Shown piece after piece: positions 33,454 through 45,834 of a stretch of DNA of 64,000 nt. The stretch spans positions 762,539 through 826,538 of the forward strand of contig JH720318.1 in NCBI GenBank assembly GCA_000231825.2. The letters are read 5' to 3'. The position numbers and the translations under genes were made by a program. Below the pieces are notes generated by a model that made no database searches, was not told the origin of the DNA, and worked only from the letters and a program-made list of their open reading frames with translations. The stretch comes from Tetrahymena elliotti 4EA. Taxonomy: Eukaryota; Ciliophora; Oligohymenophorea; Hymenostomatida; Tetrahymenidae. The stretch's first letter is position 1. Every line of letters begins with the position of its first letter.

Positions 33454-36428
33454 TTTAATTTTTATTGAAATAGTGTTTTTTGAATAAAATATCTCTGACC
33501 TTTTTTGTTACAAATTATTTTAATTTTAATTTATTATTTCTTAGACCAAAGAAATTGATTGACTTTCATCTAATTTTTCAGTGACTAAAATTTTTTAATT
33601 AAAGAATTAATCAACCATTTAAAAAGTGTTAAAAATAGGATTAAATAAAGAAAAATCAATCCATAGACCAATGTGATCTATCTCTATCACAAGAAATTTG
33701 TGGATGGATGAAAATATTGTTTCTTAGAATTTTTTATATTACTTGCTCTACTTTCAAAATGTATATTTTATCATCAATTTAATTTACTTTTTCTAAAGGG
33801 ATGTGGATTAAAAGAAAGTCTAAATGTGAATACAATCAGTTTTGATAATATACATAATAGAAAATAGTATTTGAATATATATAGACTAAAGATTGTATCT
33901 TTCAGTTTTTGCATCTATACCAAAATCTAATACTATCTGACTATCAAATTATTTTTTCTTTATTATATTTTTACATTATTAAATACAAAATTCAAACAAA
34001 TCTCCCCTCTATTTTAATTTTCTAAACAAACAATTTTAGTAAGCAAATAGCAAAATCTCTGGTGAATTTAAACAAGACACCAAGAAATTTTGATTATACT
34101 ATTTAAAAAAGTTTTGGTATCTGGAAATTCTTTATTTTTGTATCATATTTCTCTCTGTTTGTGTGGGTCATTTTGTAAAATGTATTTAGTTAACTAAATT
34201 GCTTCTTAAAAAAGTTTATTGAAAAGATAAATATTAATAAGTTTTAAGATACTGCTAAAAAGTATCTTGATATTAAAAATTTGCTCACTAAATAAATGAA
34301 TATATTTAACAATTCTCATTATACTTTAATTCTTCACTCTATTTATTATTTATATTGCGCACTTTCTATTTTTTTATAAAGTGGCGAATAGCTTTTTAGA
34401 TAGATATAAATTTAAATTGTTACGCACTTTCTATTTTGCAAAAATTAATAGCTCTCTTTGAACAGAAATCGATAATTATTCTAATTATTTTGTCATAGTC
34501 GCTTCCTTATTTTAAACTCATATTTTTTAGATTTTTTACAAATTGTGGCAATTTATAAAATAAATGTTAAAAAGATACAATTTTTACAGATTAATGGTAG
34601 ATAAAAGCTTAGAATTTGAATTAAAATTGGAGTATTTTATAAATTTACTTGAATTTTTAAGATTCTCTTAAGATGGTACTAGTATGATCACTATTTAATT
34701 AAAATTCTTAGTACAATTTAATAACACATAAATATTTAGTCCTCAATAAAAATAAATTGCCTTTTTTACTGAAAAAATTGTTTTTAATCATCACTCCAAA
34801 GTTAATATAATACTAGCAATCAACAAAAGAGAAATATAATCTTTATTTAGTCAGTCAAGAATTAGAAAATATTACAAGTTTTTTAGAATAATTTCTTTAA
34901 TACAAATTATATTAAACCCTTTATAATTATAGATTTAAAAATTAAAAAAATATCTTTCAAATTATTCTTAAAGGCTGAATGAAGCCTTTCATTAATTACA
35001 TAAATTAGTTTTAATTTTGCAAAAATAGATACGCTAATTTTAAATAATTTAGATAAGTATTTGTTTAATGAAATTCAGTAAATCCTCATAAAACTAAAAA
35101 ATACCTGCCTTTTACAAATTTAAATAAGTGGATTATTTAGAAATTTGTCATAAAATGTGTGTGGGTAGTTTATACTTAACACACAAAGATCTGTAATTTC
35201 TTATAAAGTCTACAAAAATTACAATTTTTGAAGACTTTAAATGTTAAAATTTAAATTTGATGTATTTTTTACTTGAATCAATTAATCAGTTTTCAAATAA
35301 TTAAAATAGCCTGTAATTTTTATTAATCAATTTTTAATCCTTTATTGAGTTAAATTTTTTGTATTATTTATTGTTTGTAAAAATTATATAAAATGGTATT
35401 TCTGATTCATATTAATAATTTTTATTTCTTGTGTTTTGATTAAGAGAACAAGCTAAGAAGCAAATTATTCTAAAATCTAATTAGTAGGTCAAATATTATT
35501 AAAAGAATTTGAATAAATTTAATATTTAACTTAAACATTTAAATCTGATTTTTGAATATTCAATTTAAATAATGTTAATGAAAGTTTTAAAATATTTACT
35601 TTTATTAATTATTAAAATTTACACATTTTTCAAAATCTGTAAAGGCTAATAAACTTAAATTTGTAAAATACTTTCTTTTAAATGTTTAATTATTATCTTT
35701 AAAAAAAGAGAAATCAAATCTGAATATTTTAATTCAAATTTAAAATGAAAAAAATTATACTTCTAGATGTATTAAAACTAACTAAAGATGAATGAAATCA
35801 ATTATGATTTTTTAATTTAGTTTCATAAATGAATTTGATTGACTTTGTTTAATCTAAAAATAAATATTAATTACTGGCTTTTCTTAAACTTGATAAATAT
35901 TGAATTTTTCAAGAAAAGATACTTTTTACAAAGTGGATGATATTTTTAAAATAAATTTAAATTCAAAAAAATAATTTAATTTTGAAATAAATTTTTAATA
36001 AATTATCACTTGGAGTAATATTCTTAAAATATTTTCTTTAATTAAAATTAAGTGGTGCAGAAAGTGAAAATTATTTTCTTTTAAAAGTTTAAAATGATAA
36101 AACTAAAATTCTAGAATTAATTATTTTTATCCAAATACAGAAGACAGATATATATTTGTTTAAAAATGCTAATTTCATCTATCATAAAAAATAGAATTAT
36201 AATTTAAAAACTATTTTAATAATGATGCATTAAAAAAATAATAATAGATAAGTTAAAAATTATAATAAACAAAGATACTTCTAGAAATAGAAAACACAGG
36301 ACAAATCTTTAAATTTTTTGGTTTTTAATTGAATTCAAACCAAAAGTTAAGTACCAATATCTTAAGATTAATTATCAATATTGAAAAATTTAATAAATAC
36401 ATTTTAAAAATTAAAACAATCAAAAGCT
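33454..36428. other. Long A+T-rich intergenic region
   Basis: About 3 kb without a supportable gene. It holds a pair of direct repeats (CGCACTTTCTATTTT near 34354 and 34422), several homopolymer runs and a poly-T/A patchwork. The first few hundred bases should be the promoter of the NIWDNSE A gene and the last few hundred that of the small membrane-protein gene. Confidence 0.55.
34354..34438. repeat. Short direct repeat, CGCACTTTCTATTTT
   Basis: Two copies of CGCACTTTCTATTTT lie about 70 bp apart (34354 and 34422). Each is followed by a segment containing AATAGCT (near 34386 and 34448). GC-bearing words are rare in this spacer, so the repetition stands out. Function unknown. Confidence 0.4.
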
Positions 36429-36953
36429 ATGAATCCTATGGGCATGTCTCCTCAAGATGAGGAAAAGTTTAGAGCTTTACAAGAATATTCATTTTTGATG
36501 TCTCCTTACTTGGGCGCTGTATTGGAAGGATAAATGATGATATAAAAAAATGAATTCTTTCCATTTTTGATGCAACATACTAATATTATTGAACCAGATG
36601 ATAAAAAATATGCAACAAAATAACTCTCTCATATTGCTAGAAATCTTTTATTTGGTGCAGCTATAGGAACATTCTTAAACGTTCAAGTTAAAAAGATAAA
36701 ACCATTAAATATTTTTGGATGGAATAAGTTTTTGAGATTAGCTTTTAGAATACCTTTGTTCATTTCACCATTCTTCTTATTTGCAAGCAATACTCTTGAT
36801 AAAGTTGAAGAAGTGAAAAAAATTGAAAGTAAATATTTTATCCGTTACAAAAGATTCGAGAGAACTGGTAACATTAAATCTTTAGATCCCAGCAGTATCC
36901 TTTTAAATGAATATAAGAAACAAGTAAATAGAGAAATTATTACCTTAGATTGA
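36429..36953 (+). CDS. Small membrane-associated protein, possibly mitochondrial
   Basis: Intronless frame of 174 codons, ATG 36429 to TGA 36951-36953. N-terminus MNPMGMSPQDEEKFRALQEY is polar. Two hydrophobic segments follow: about residues 75-93 (ARNLLFGAAIGTFLNVQV) and about 105-122 (LRLAFRIPLFISPFFLFAS). The C-terminal 50 residues are charged (KVEEVKKIESKYFIRYKRFE). Size, two helices with basic flanks and a charged matrix-like tail resemble lineage-specific subunits of ciliate mitochondrial complexes, but I cannot name a family and this remains a guess. More normal codon use (fewer TAA/TAG than neighbours) and a compact layout suggest a real, constrained gene. Confidence 0.75.
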
Positions 36954-38218
36954 TTCATTTTTGATTAAATAATCATTCAATCTAAAAATAAAAAATATAA
37001 TTTTAAGTAGAAAAAGTGATAAAAAAGTAATATAAAAATTTGTCAAATATGATCTTTATTTAGTAAATTTATAACTTGAATAATATAATTCTCTTTTCAA
37101 ATAATGGTTGGTTATTTATAGTTTTAGGTTTATAAAACATTTATTTGTCTTTCATTTGTTGTTTGTTATTATTAATTAAAATTTTACCATAATTTAAAAA
37201 TTAAACAAATTCATTTATTTTATAATTTCTTAACTCTTTGTATTTTTAAAGGTATTAATAATAAATATTTTTTATCTAAAATTAAATAAGAAATACTTTG
37301 TTTGTTTGGCTTAATACTTTTGTTAAATTTACTCTTTTTACTACAAGATAAATTAAGTTTTTAGTAAAGTTCTAAATAATTTTTTTTACTACAAATTTAT
37401 TTAGATTCCAAGTTGATTACATAAATTGAAAATATTTACCAATTTTAAGTCTTTTCTTTTAAATTTATTTAACAAATAATCTAGAAAAGAGAGTATTTAA
37501 AAATTCATCCCATATTTGTAACTCTTTAATCCTAAAATAAATAGATCTAAATAAATATTGGTCTAAATTTTATAATGATAGATTTTTTTTTTAAATTAGG
37601 TAAGTGCTCATTAAAATGAAAACTTGAAAGAGATTTAAGAAAATAAAATAAATAAGATTGAAGAACGTGAAAGGTATCTGAGTAAGTATTTGCAAAATTG
37701 TGGTATTAGTTGATATAATAGGATAAATAATTGAAGTTACAATTTTTAAATATCTAAGTAAGTTAAGTAGATGCTTTTTATTCTTTTATAATTGTGAATA
37801 TTGACTGAGCTTATTCTTCAAGTATATCAAAATTAAATAAAATTTAGAGTAAGATAAGTAAAAATTAAACACTAGTGCTATCTAGATTATTTAAGGTTAA
37901 TCATATATTTCTAACATTTAGATAAAAAAATTGATTTAGACAAAATTTGTTACGAAAGAGAAGAGTATTTACATAAAGTTATAAATATATGGATGCTCTG
38001 CAAATAAATTATATTAATTAGTTTTATATATACTATAATTTAGAATAAATACACTAATTATTGTTTGGATGGATGGGTGGACAATATTCTTTTTTTATTT
38101 TTTAAAATAGAGGCGAAGAGGGGAAATTTTTTATTTAATTATATTCAAAAGCTAATAATTTTTAGGTAACAAAAGCAGTTGATTACATTTATTTAGTATT
38201 TATGAAAGAATTTACCAA
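36954..38218. other. Intergenic A+T-rich region
   Basis: About 1.3 kb between the small membrane-protein gene (+) and the end of NIWDNSE family gene B (-). No gene or repeat supported. Confidence 0.6.
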
Positions 38219-39868
38219 TCAATTTTTTTAATTAACTATTATTTCATCAAGGATTGATATGGGCTCATCTCTTACATGCCTTAATTTTATTGATGAATAG
38301 TCGGGGGTTCCTTAATTCAATTAAGCTCTCTGTTTTTATATTTAATTTGAGTTGTTACTCCTATTTGTACTGCTTATATTTCTTTTTTTTATACTGCTGG
38401 AACATCTAGAAGTATTAATAGAAGCCTCTTTTACATAAGCATTATTTAAAGAAGATTAAACTGAGTAATCAATTTTTATAAATTATGAAAAGATAGAAGG
38501 AATACTTTATTTCACTCTTACTGTTGTGTTATGATTTCTAGGTGTCCCTTAATTAGATTAGCAAGACTTTATTCTTTTTGAGACAGATTATTGAGTCTCA
38601 AAATTACATGAAGGATTGATGGAATATCTTGAGTACTTAGGTGGTCTTTGCTTCATTTGTTCAGCTTTTCTAAAATTTTTTACATGCTAAAGAAAATTTA
38701 GAAACTGAGGAGTTTGATTTATATTTGAGTGTATCTAAATATTTTAAAAGAATTTTTCACGCTCCAATTATACAACAAAGTGATTTTTAAATTTTTTAGG
38801 TGATACTACTCTACCTTGGATGTACTTCTTTCTTTTCTTTAAGCCATCAGCAAACTCTTTAAGTGTTTAGAAATCTTGTTAAATTTTTTTATCACAAGGG
38901 ATATATTCAAAATTTTACTTACAAGCATTTTAATTTAGTTTGCAATTTTTTGTTTATTTTGTTACACTTGAATTAATTTATTGAAATTAGTTGTAAAAAA
39001 TACTTCTTACTTTATATAAAACTTAAGGTAGTAGAGGATTATTTTGATTATCAGTAAAATTCTCGAAATCGATTCCTCTCATTAAAATTTCAGAATTATC
39101 TGGCCAAATATTATACTCTTCTTCAGACTCATTGTCTGAGTCACTATTAATTTATTCAGTTCCACTTAATTGTTTCGCTTTTGATTAAGCTTGGTTAAAT
39201 GAATGAGAATCAGTGTTTTCTTCTATTTTAATAAGCTATAGAATACTCTCATGAAGATCAATCTCTTCTGACTAGTCATCAGTAGTATACTAAGAATTAT
39301 CAAATATATGCTGAATTTTACAAATTCTATCTGCATCAACAATTTTCTTTTTCTCTACACTGTCCTCTATTTTAGTTAATTTTGTAGATTTTTCTATAGA
39401 ATTTTATCTTATAACTTAAGTACTTTCTTTAGTATTTGTGTAATCAAAATTTTTCTTTTAATAATTGTATACTTTTTGCAAGTCTATTTTTTTTAGTACA
39501 AACTATTTTTAAGGTAACTTTGTATATATGACAGGAGTTTTTTAACAATCTTTAATACAATCAGAAGCTACAGTCTAGCTTAAATCTAACTAACTTGAGA
39601 ATTATTGAGCTTGATTTATATTTTCTTATTCATAAGATGAATTATTCATATTATTTTTAATTGATTTTCTATCTCTGTTTGCTGAAAGAGGAATGATCCT
39701 CCTTCTAATATAAGGTGATTAGGTCTCGACTTCTTATTATGGGCAGTACAAAGAATTAAGAGCCTTCTCGAATTCATTTTCTTTACATAAGCCAATAGAT
39801 GCCTGTTAGACACTTTTCAAGTAATGTGCTGAATAAGGTGAATTAGTTCTCGATGATATTTTCCTCAT
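38219..39868 (-). CDS. NIWDNSE-motif family protein B
   Basis: Single frame, ATG 39868 to TGA 38221-38219, 549 residues. Residues 1-240 are polar with several Cys (for example SDCIKDCQ). At about 255-270 there is an acidic Ser/Asp/Glu tract (INSDSDNESEEE), then the shared motif EEYNIWPDNSEILMRGIDFE, where a Pro is inserted between Trp and Asp. LYKVRSIFYNQF follows about 20 residues later. The C-terminal half contains FEYIPCDKKIQQDFQTLKEF and is otherwise Ser/Asn/Gln-rich. Compared with gene A the motif lies much later, so N-terminal regions are not homologous by length. An upstream exon is possible because an AG acceptor-like site directly precedes the ATG. Confidence 0.75.
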
Positions 39869-42543
39869 CCTAAAAAAGAGCTAATAACAATCTTTTAAGA
39901 TTATTTTTAATTAATTTTTGCTGTAAATGAATTTTATTAAATTTTAATTGTTATTTGATTTTGTTTACAATTTTCTAAACAATTTTTGGTTATACTTTCT
40001 TATTATAAAAATTTATAATAAATTATTAGCAAACCAATTTTTTCTTTATATAAACTTAATCTTAATGAAGTTATTTTTCATTCTACACTATAATAACAAA
40101 TCTTGCTAAATTAATATAAGAATATTGAATTCTTTCATCTAAATTACATTTTTTCTAAATAAGTAATTCTTTTACTTTACAAGCAAAAGAATATTTTTCA
40201 GATTCGTATTTTTATTTTGATAATAATTTTTTACTTGCGTTTAAAATATTTTTATGATTTCATAACTCTTTATATATATTTAAAATACTTCTTCAAAAAA
40301 GTATTTTTTGTTATTTTAAATAAAATCATATATTTTAATAAAAAAAAATTAATTAAAATAGTTTATCTTTTTTAAATTCAATATTACTAATAAAGGAATG
40401 CCAAAATCTATTTTTTAAAAAAACAAAAATTTTGTGCAGTTTTTTTTCTGTATTTAGCTTTTTCTTGCATAATAAGAAATTAACATTTCAAAGGTAAATG
40501 AAATATTAATTTATTTTCTTAGAATTCAAAGTAATAATGATTAATTAAAGATTGGTTTATATAAAAAATTTTTATAAGTAGATTATTTTTTTGATGGATT
40601 CATTTTCATTTTATTGTCAGATGAATTTTTTTAAAAATTGAATAAAAAAAGATGCCAAATTTAAATTTAGAGAAACACCATGAAAACTAAATATTTTTCT
40701 ACAAATACCACACAGAATATTACCTATGAATCATCTTCAAGAAATACCAGAAAAACATGTTTATGAGGATGTTCAAAAAACATTTTTTGTTTAGATTTTA
40801 TTTTAAGATTTCTTTCATTCTTCTTCCTGTTTTTTGTTTGAGTTTTTATTTTTTCACTAAATCCAAATTATTAATTCTGTCATTATAAAAAAATTTTATT
40901 TTTTTAAACAGTATTGCATTTTCTTCTAAAATAATTTAAAATTATTTGTTATTTTTGTTTTATTTTATTTTAATTTAATTTAATTTATTTATTTATTTAT
41001 TTATTTATTTTTTAGCTTAAATTTTCATTTACAACCTTTCTAATCAATACTAGGGCTCTTATCTTTAATACTATTTAAAAGAATAATGTTCTAAAAGATA
41101 CTTATTATGAAAAAGGTATTTAAATATTAAAAATAATAATTTTATTTATTTTGCTTAAAGTAATTAAAGAAAGATATTATTTTTATTTTAACTTTACTAG
41201 GAATTTAAATAGATCATCCATTCTATTATTTAGTTCTAATTTGAAAGAAAAATTTTTTTCTGAAACATTTATTCAGTTTTTAATTTAGTTATTTTTAAAC
41301 AGATTATAGAAATCTAATTATGATTTTTGAGTTTCTAAATAATAATTTAATGTTTTGTCAATATATTTTATTTACCTTCTGTCATTTTTAGCATAAACAA
41401 TAAAATGTTTCTGTTTTGATTTTCTGAAATTTAATATTATAATTTGCTTGTATTTAGTAAGCACCATTTTTTAATTTATTTTTAATCTTATTTTCTTATT
41501 TTTCTTATCTGGTTATTTTATTACTAATATTTGACTTTGAAAGATTTCTTTCTGATTAAAAGTTTATTGATAAAGAATAATTTTAATTTTTCATAAAAAA
41601 ATTGAGAAGATTTCTAGATAAAAAATGATTTTCTGGTCTTGTGAAATGAAATTTTAAAAGAATATAGCTTATTTTGATAAAAAGAATTGAATTTATTAAA
41701 GGCATTTTAATTTATGTAATACAGCTCTTCATTTACATTTTCACAAATACAAATATTTGCAAGTATTATTGAAAGATATCAAATCTATGAGAATAGCATT
41801 TCAAAATATTACTAATTTCAATTTATAAATCCAAGCAAGATTTGTTTTTTCTATATTGGATGGTAAATTAAGAATTGGATATTTTTTTATAAATGATCAT
41901 AATCATTACTAATTTTGCACAGTTTGAAAGGTTGTAACTATTGAGAAAATTTTTAACTTAATTACATTCTATTTTTGATTAATTTGAATTTAAACACATA
42001 TTTGATTTTTGAAAGATATTTAAATAAAACAAAAATTTAAAAATTCACCATTGATTTTTTTTCTAGATACTTTCAATAAAGATTATTAAATTTATTCTTT
42101 TAACTTAAAATATTTGAGAAGGTGTGATTGATTAGTTGCTTGTAGTGTATAAAATTAACTTATAATTACATATAAACCATCAAAATAATAAACAATGAGA
42201 ATGAGAAAATTAGGTTTAGTTGTTATGGATGAGGGAAAATGAATATTTGTAACATAAATATTCGTGTAAAAATATAGATGTATTACACTTTTTTAAATAT
42301 AAATTAGTAATTTATTTACTTATTGATCTATAAACATTAGTTTTAATTAATAGGAAAAGATGAAAAGAGATTAATTTATTATAAATATTTGTTTGTTTTA
42401 TTTAGATTAGGGAGATTTGGTTAATTAATCTTGGTTATCAGAAAAGCCAGTAATATTTGTCCTTCAAATTAATTTATCCCATATTCAAATTTATTTAGAG
42501 GTAAATTAGAAAGGGCCGACATATTAATTCCATTCAATTTTCT
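39869..42543. other. Long A+T-rich intergenic region with ATTT microsatellite
   Basis: About 2.7 kb with no supportable coding frame. It includes a (TTTAA)/(ATTT) simple repeat at about 40967-41010. Otherwise only A+T-rich DNA with homopolymers. Confidence 0.55.
40967..41010. repeat. TTTAA/ATTT microsatellite
   Basis: Consecutive TTTTA / TTTAA units turn into at least five ATTT units, a pure simple-sequence repeat in the non-coding interval. Confidence 0.8.
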
Positions 42544-44421
42544 TCACTACTTTTGTAAGATTACTTATTAAAATTACTTTCTAGCTTCTTCTCCGAAAAC
42601 TGTGCTTTAGAATTTTTTGTGTGTCCTTTAGTAATTTTGTTATATAGAAGATGGTTTAAAAGGAGAGATTTGGTTTTGGTTAGGGGAGGCAGAACTATGT
42701 TGCACTTACATTTAATTGTAAAACTATGAGTTACGTACAGGAGATTCTGAAGAGAGTTTAAATGATTATTTTATATCTTTGAGCCCTGTGCCGATATTAG
42801 GCAATTTTAGTTCTTTGATAGAAGTGTTAATTGAGTTAGTTTTACCACCCAATTGATATTCAGATTAAATTGGTATTTGCTATTAATTTGTGTAATTAGT
42901 TGATTTTTTAACTGAAATAGAATTAAAAATGGGATTTTAGGACTATCTCACTAAATTATTGAAATCATAGTTGAGTTTTTAAGTTGGTTTGATAGCAGGA
43001 GAAGCATTTACGGAATTTGGGATTTGTCTCTTTTTTGGAGATTAACTTGAACTTAAGAATTTAGTAAATGAAGATATTTATTCAGCTTTTTGGCTTGCAC
43101 CTTTGTTTTAATTTTATATAGAAGAATTTTAATTGAATTATGCTATATTTTTTGAGTCCAAACCATAATTTGAATTATTTGTTTAGTTTGTTTAAAGCTC
43201 ATCAAAATCTCTTGTGTTGCATAATTTCAAACGAAATTCATTTTATTCACTCAAGTTAGGCGACTTTTAAGAGCCGGTTGTTGGGCTTGAGCGCTTGAAC
43301 GATCCAATACTATGAGGAGAGAGGACGGGGGATTATGCTGCAGATCCAGTAAATCTTAAATTAATTTTGTTGGTAGGATTATTATTATTAATTTTTTGGG
43401 AGCAATCATGTTAGCTTCCACAACTGCTATTACTCTTTTAATAATTAGAATCAGAAGTAGATGCAAAATTATCTTACACTTCTAAATCGGCAATTAAAAA
43501 ATTTTATTTGTTGGTATCTTCTATATTTTAAATTCCTTATTCTGTCAATTTACCTTACATTAATCTCTATTAAGACATTTTAATTTTTTACTTACGCTAC
43601 ATTTCGCTGAGTTAAAGTAAATTTAATTAGCTCTTTCTAACCTACTCTTAGTGATTAGTTTACTAATTTAATTCAGTAAGAAGTCTCTTTTTGGGGGGTT
43701 TACGAGGAGATAGATTCAATCCACTAATCATTCTAGGGCCAGCTCTAACAAAAGTAGAGTTTCTCTTTTAAGGAGAATAAGATTAGTATTCAGGACTTTC
43801 ACATCCTTATTCAAAATTAACACAGCTATATCTGTCATAGAATTCATCTCTCATTTTTTAAGAATTTAATTCAAGGTGTTACTCAAAAAAGCGAGAAAAT
43901 CTAGCAAAATTTTTATCTTTCTACATGTCTAAATCTATGAGATTACATTTTGCTTCCTCTTCAAGAAAATCATCTAAATTGAGTTGCATACGACAAAACT
44001 TATGTATTTTTTCAGCATCCTTGAAGATATCTCCAAGATGAGGTCTAAATCCCTTAGTGTAAAAATATGAACGAATCTTATAAAGTTGTAAGAAAGAAAG
44101 CCTTTTTCCATAAAAATCACTGAATTCTTCAGTATTAATTGCTCTCAACCTTAGTTCAGAGTTATCCCATATGTTTATTTCTCTGCAGTCACTTTCACAG
44201 CTGCTTACAGAAGAGGTGTCATCATAATCATCACTGAAATCTTCATGTTGAGGGTTGAATGTCTATTTTTCAATTTCACTAACTATTTTCTTATCCCCAG
44301 TTTCCAAGGGGCTCTTTACATTTTAAGATTTTTTACCATCTGGAAATACTTTATTAAGAAGTTTATTGCTGTTATCAACGCGCAAAGGCTTGATAATCAT
44401 ATTACGTTATTTGTTGATCAT
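42544..44421 (-). CDS. NIWDNSE-motif family protein C
   Basis: Single frame, ATG 44421 to TGA 42546-42544, 625 residues. Residues about 65-85 are acidic and Ser-rich (FSDDYDDTSSVSSCESDC), followed immediately by REINIWDNSELRLRAINTEE and then LQLYKIRSYFYTKGFRP. A further ordered stretch (HLGDIFKDAEKIHKFCRMQL) follows. The C-terminal 400 residues are Ser/Pro/Asn-rich with short basic SP motifs (LSPRKPPKKR; LSPHSIGSFKRSSP) that look like proline-directed phosphosites. Closest in layout to gene A. A less A+T-rich block at about 44480-44570 upstream could be a further 5' exon. Function unknown. Confidence 0.77.
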
Positions 44422-45834
44422 ATTTAGAGATGTTAAAAATTAATGTCAATAAAAAATAATTCTAAGATTTGTCTACTTTTTATAGGATAAAGAGGATGCA
44501 AGTTAATATTGCTTAGAGCTGCTGCTTAGGAGCCTTAAAGTATTTTGAAATGGAAGTACCTATATAAAAGAAAAATACTTCTTAATTTGTAAACAATATT
44601 TTGATATATTATTTATTATTTCAGTGAATTTAAATTTATATGAAATAATCTTTTATCTTTCCCTTTTTATTAATTTGCTTTTTCAATTAAATTATAAATA
44701 TTTGCTTATCTTTTTAATTTTTGTTCATCTGGTTATCCTCAGTAAATGAAAACGAATGGAGTAATAATTACTTCTAAATTTAAGACAAAATATTATATTG
44801 TCATAATTCTGCTCAGTGTAAATTTCAAAAGCAATATCAAAACTAATTTTACCATATAATTCATTAATTAGTAAAGAAGAACTTTAAAAATAACCATTTA
44901 TTAATACTTATATTTTCTTTGTATTTAATCAGCATCACCAGTCTTTAATATAATTATTTGACAATCTGCGATCTAAATCTAATGAATAAAAAGAGCATCT
45001 GTAAGAATATATTATCTCTCAGTAATTAACTTTGATTCCATTTCCCATAATTCAAAACCAATTTGGAAATACTCAAGACTTCATTTTTTAAACCATATTT
45101 TTTAATTATTTTCCTTAATGACTTTTTATAATTTTTTCATACTAAAGATCATAATTTCTTAAAATATACTTAATTTTAATTGAAAAAGATTTTCCTTTTA
45201 TTTTGTTTCAAATACATCATAACTTCATCATACCTTGAATAATTTCTTGATTTTCTTACATAAATTCTGATCTTAATTCTGTAGCCAAATATGTTTAATT
45301 TCTATCCCAAAGCAATTATTTATAAATTATGTAAGAAGAACTTATACTTTTTAAATTTTTAATTTTAATTTCCTTTGATGACGCAATATTAAATAAATGG
45401 TTTAAAATTTTAATACCTCAGAATGACTTTAAACATTTTTTAAATAAATAGTTTTTATATTATAGAAACTAGTATAATGACTGCTTTTAATGGTGATATT
45501 TTTTTAGGAATTTATCAAATTTAGTTGTTGGATTTTTTTAATTTGTGGTTATATTTTTGTGATTCAACTAATTAATAATAACTTTCTTTAGTGATTTTTA
45601 CTTAAAGTTTCTAATAAATTTAATACAATTATATTTAACCTATCTTTTCTTCTCAAATTTTAGAACATAAAAAATGATAAATACTTTTATTAGATCTTCT
45701 TATATTAGAATTATTTTTCTTTTTTGATTGTACAAAGATTTACATTTTTGTAGGGCAAGAGATAAATATATTATTACTAATATAAAAACAAATAATAATA
45801 ATGTTAAAAGATGTTTTTGAATTAATTGTTTTTT
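44422..45834. other. Intergenic region with a possible upstream exon
   Basis: About 1.4 kb. The first part (about 44480-44570) has more G/C and codon-like character; on the minus strand one frame reads GSQAAALSNINLHPLYPIKS. It may be a 5' exon of NIWDNSE gene C, but I could not join it in phase with confidence. The rest is A+T-rich with no supported gene. Confidence 0.4.

Noticed and set aside
33454..36428. Additional genes in the long spacers
   Set aside because: Frames there are open only because TGA is rare in A+T-rich DNA; no codon structure, conserved motif or consistent splice chain was found.
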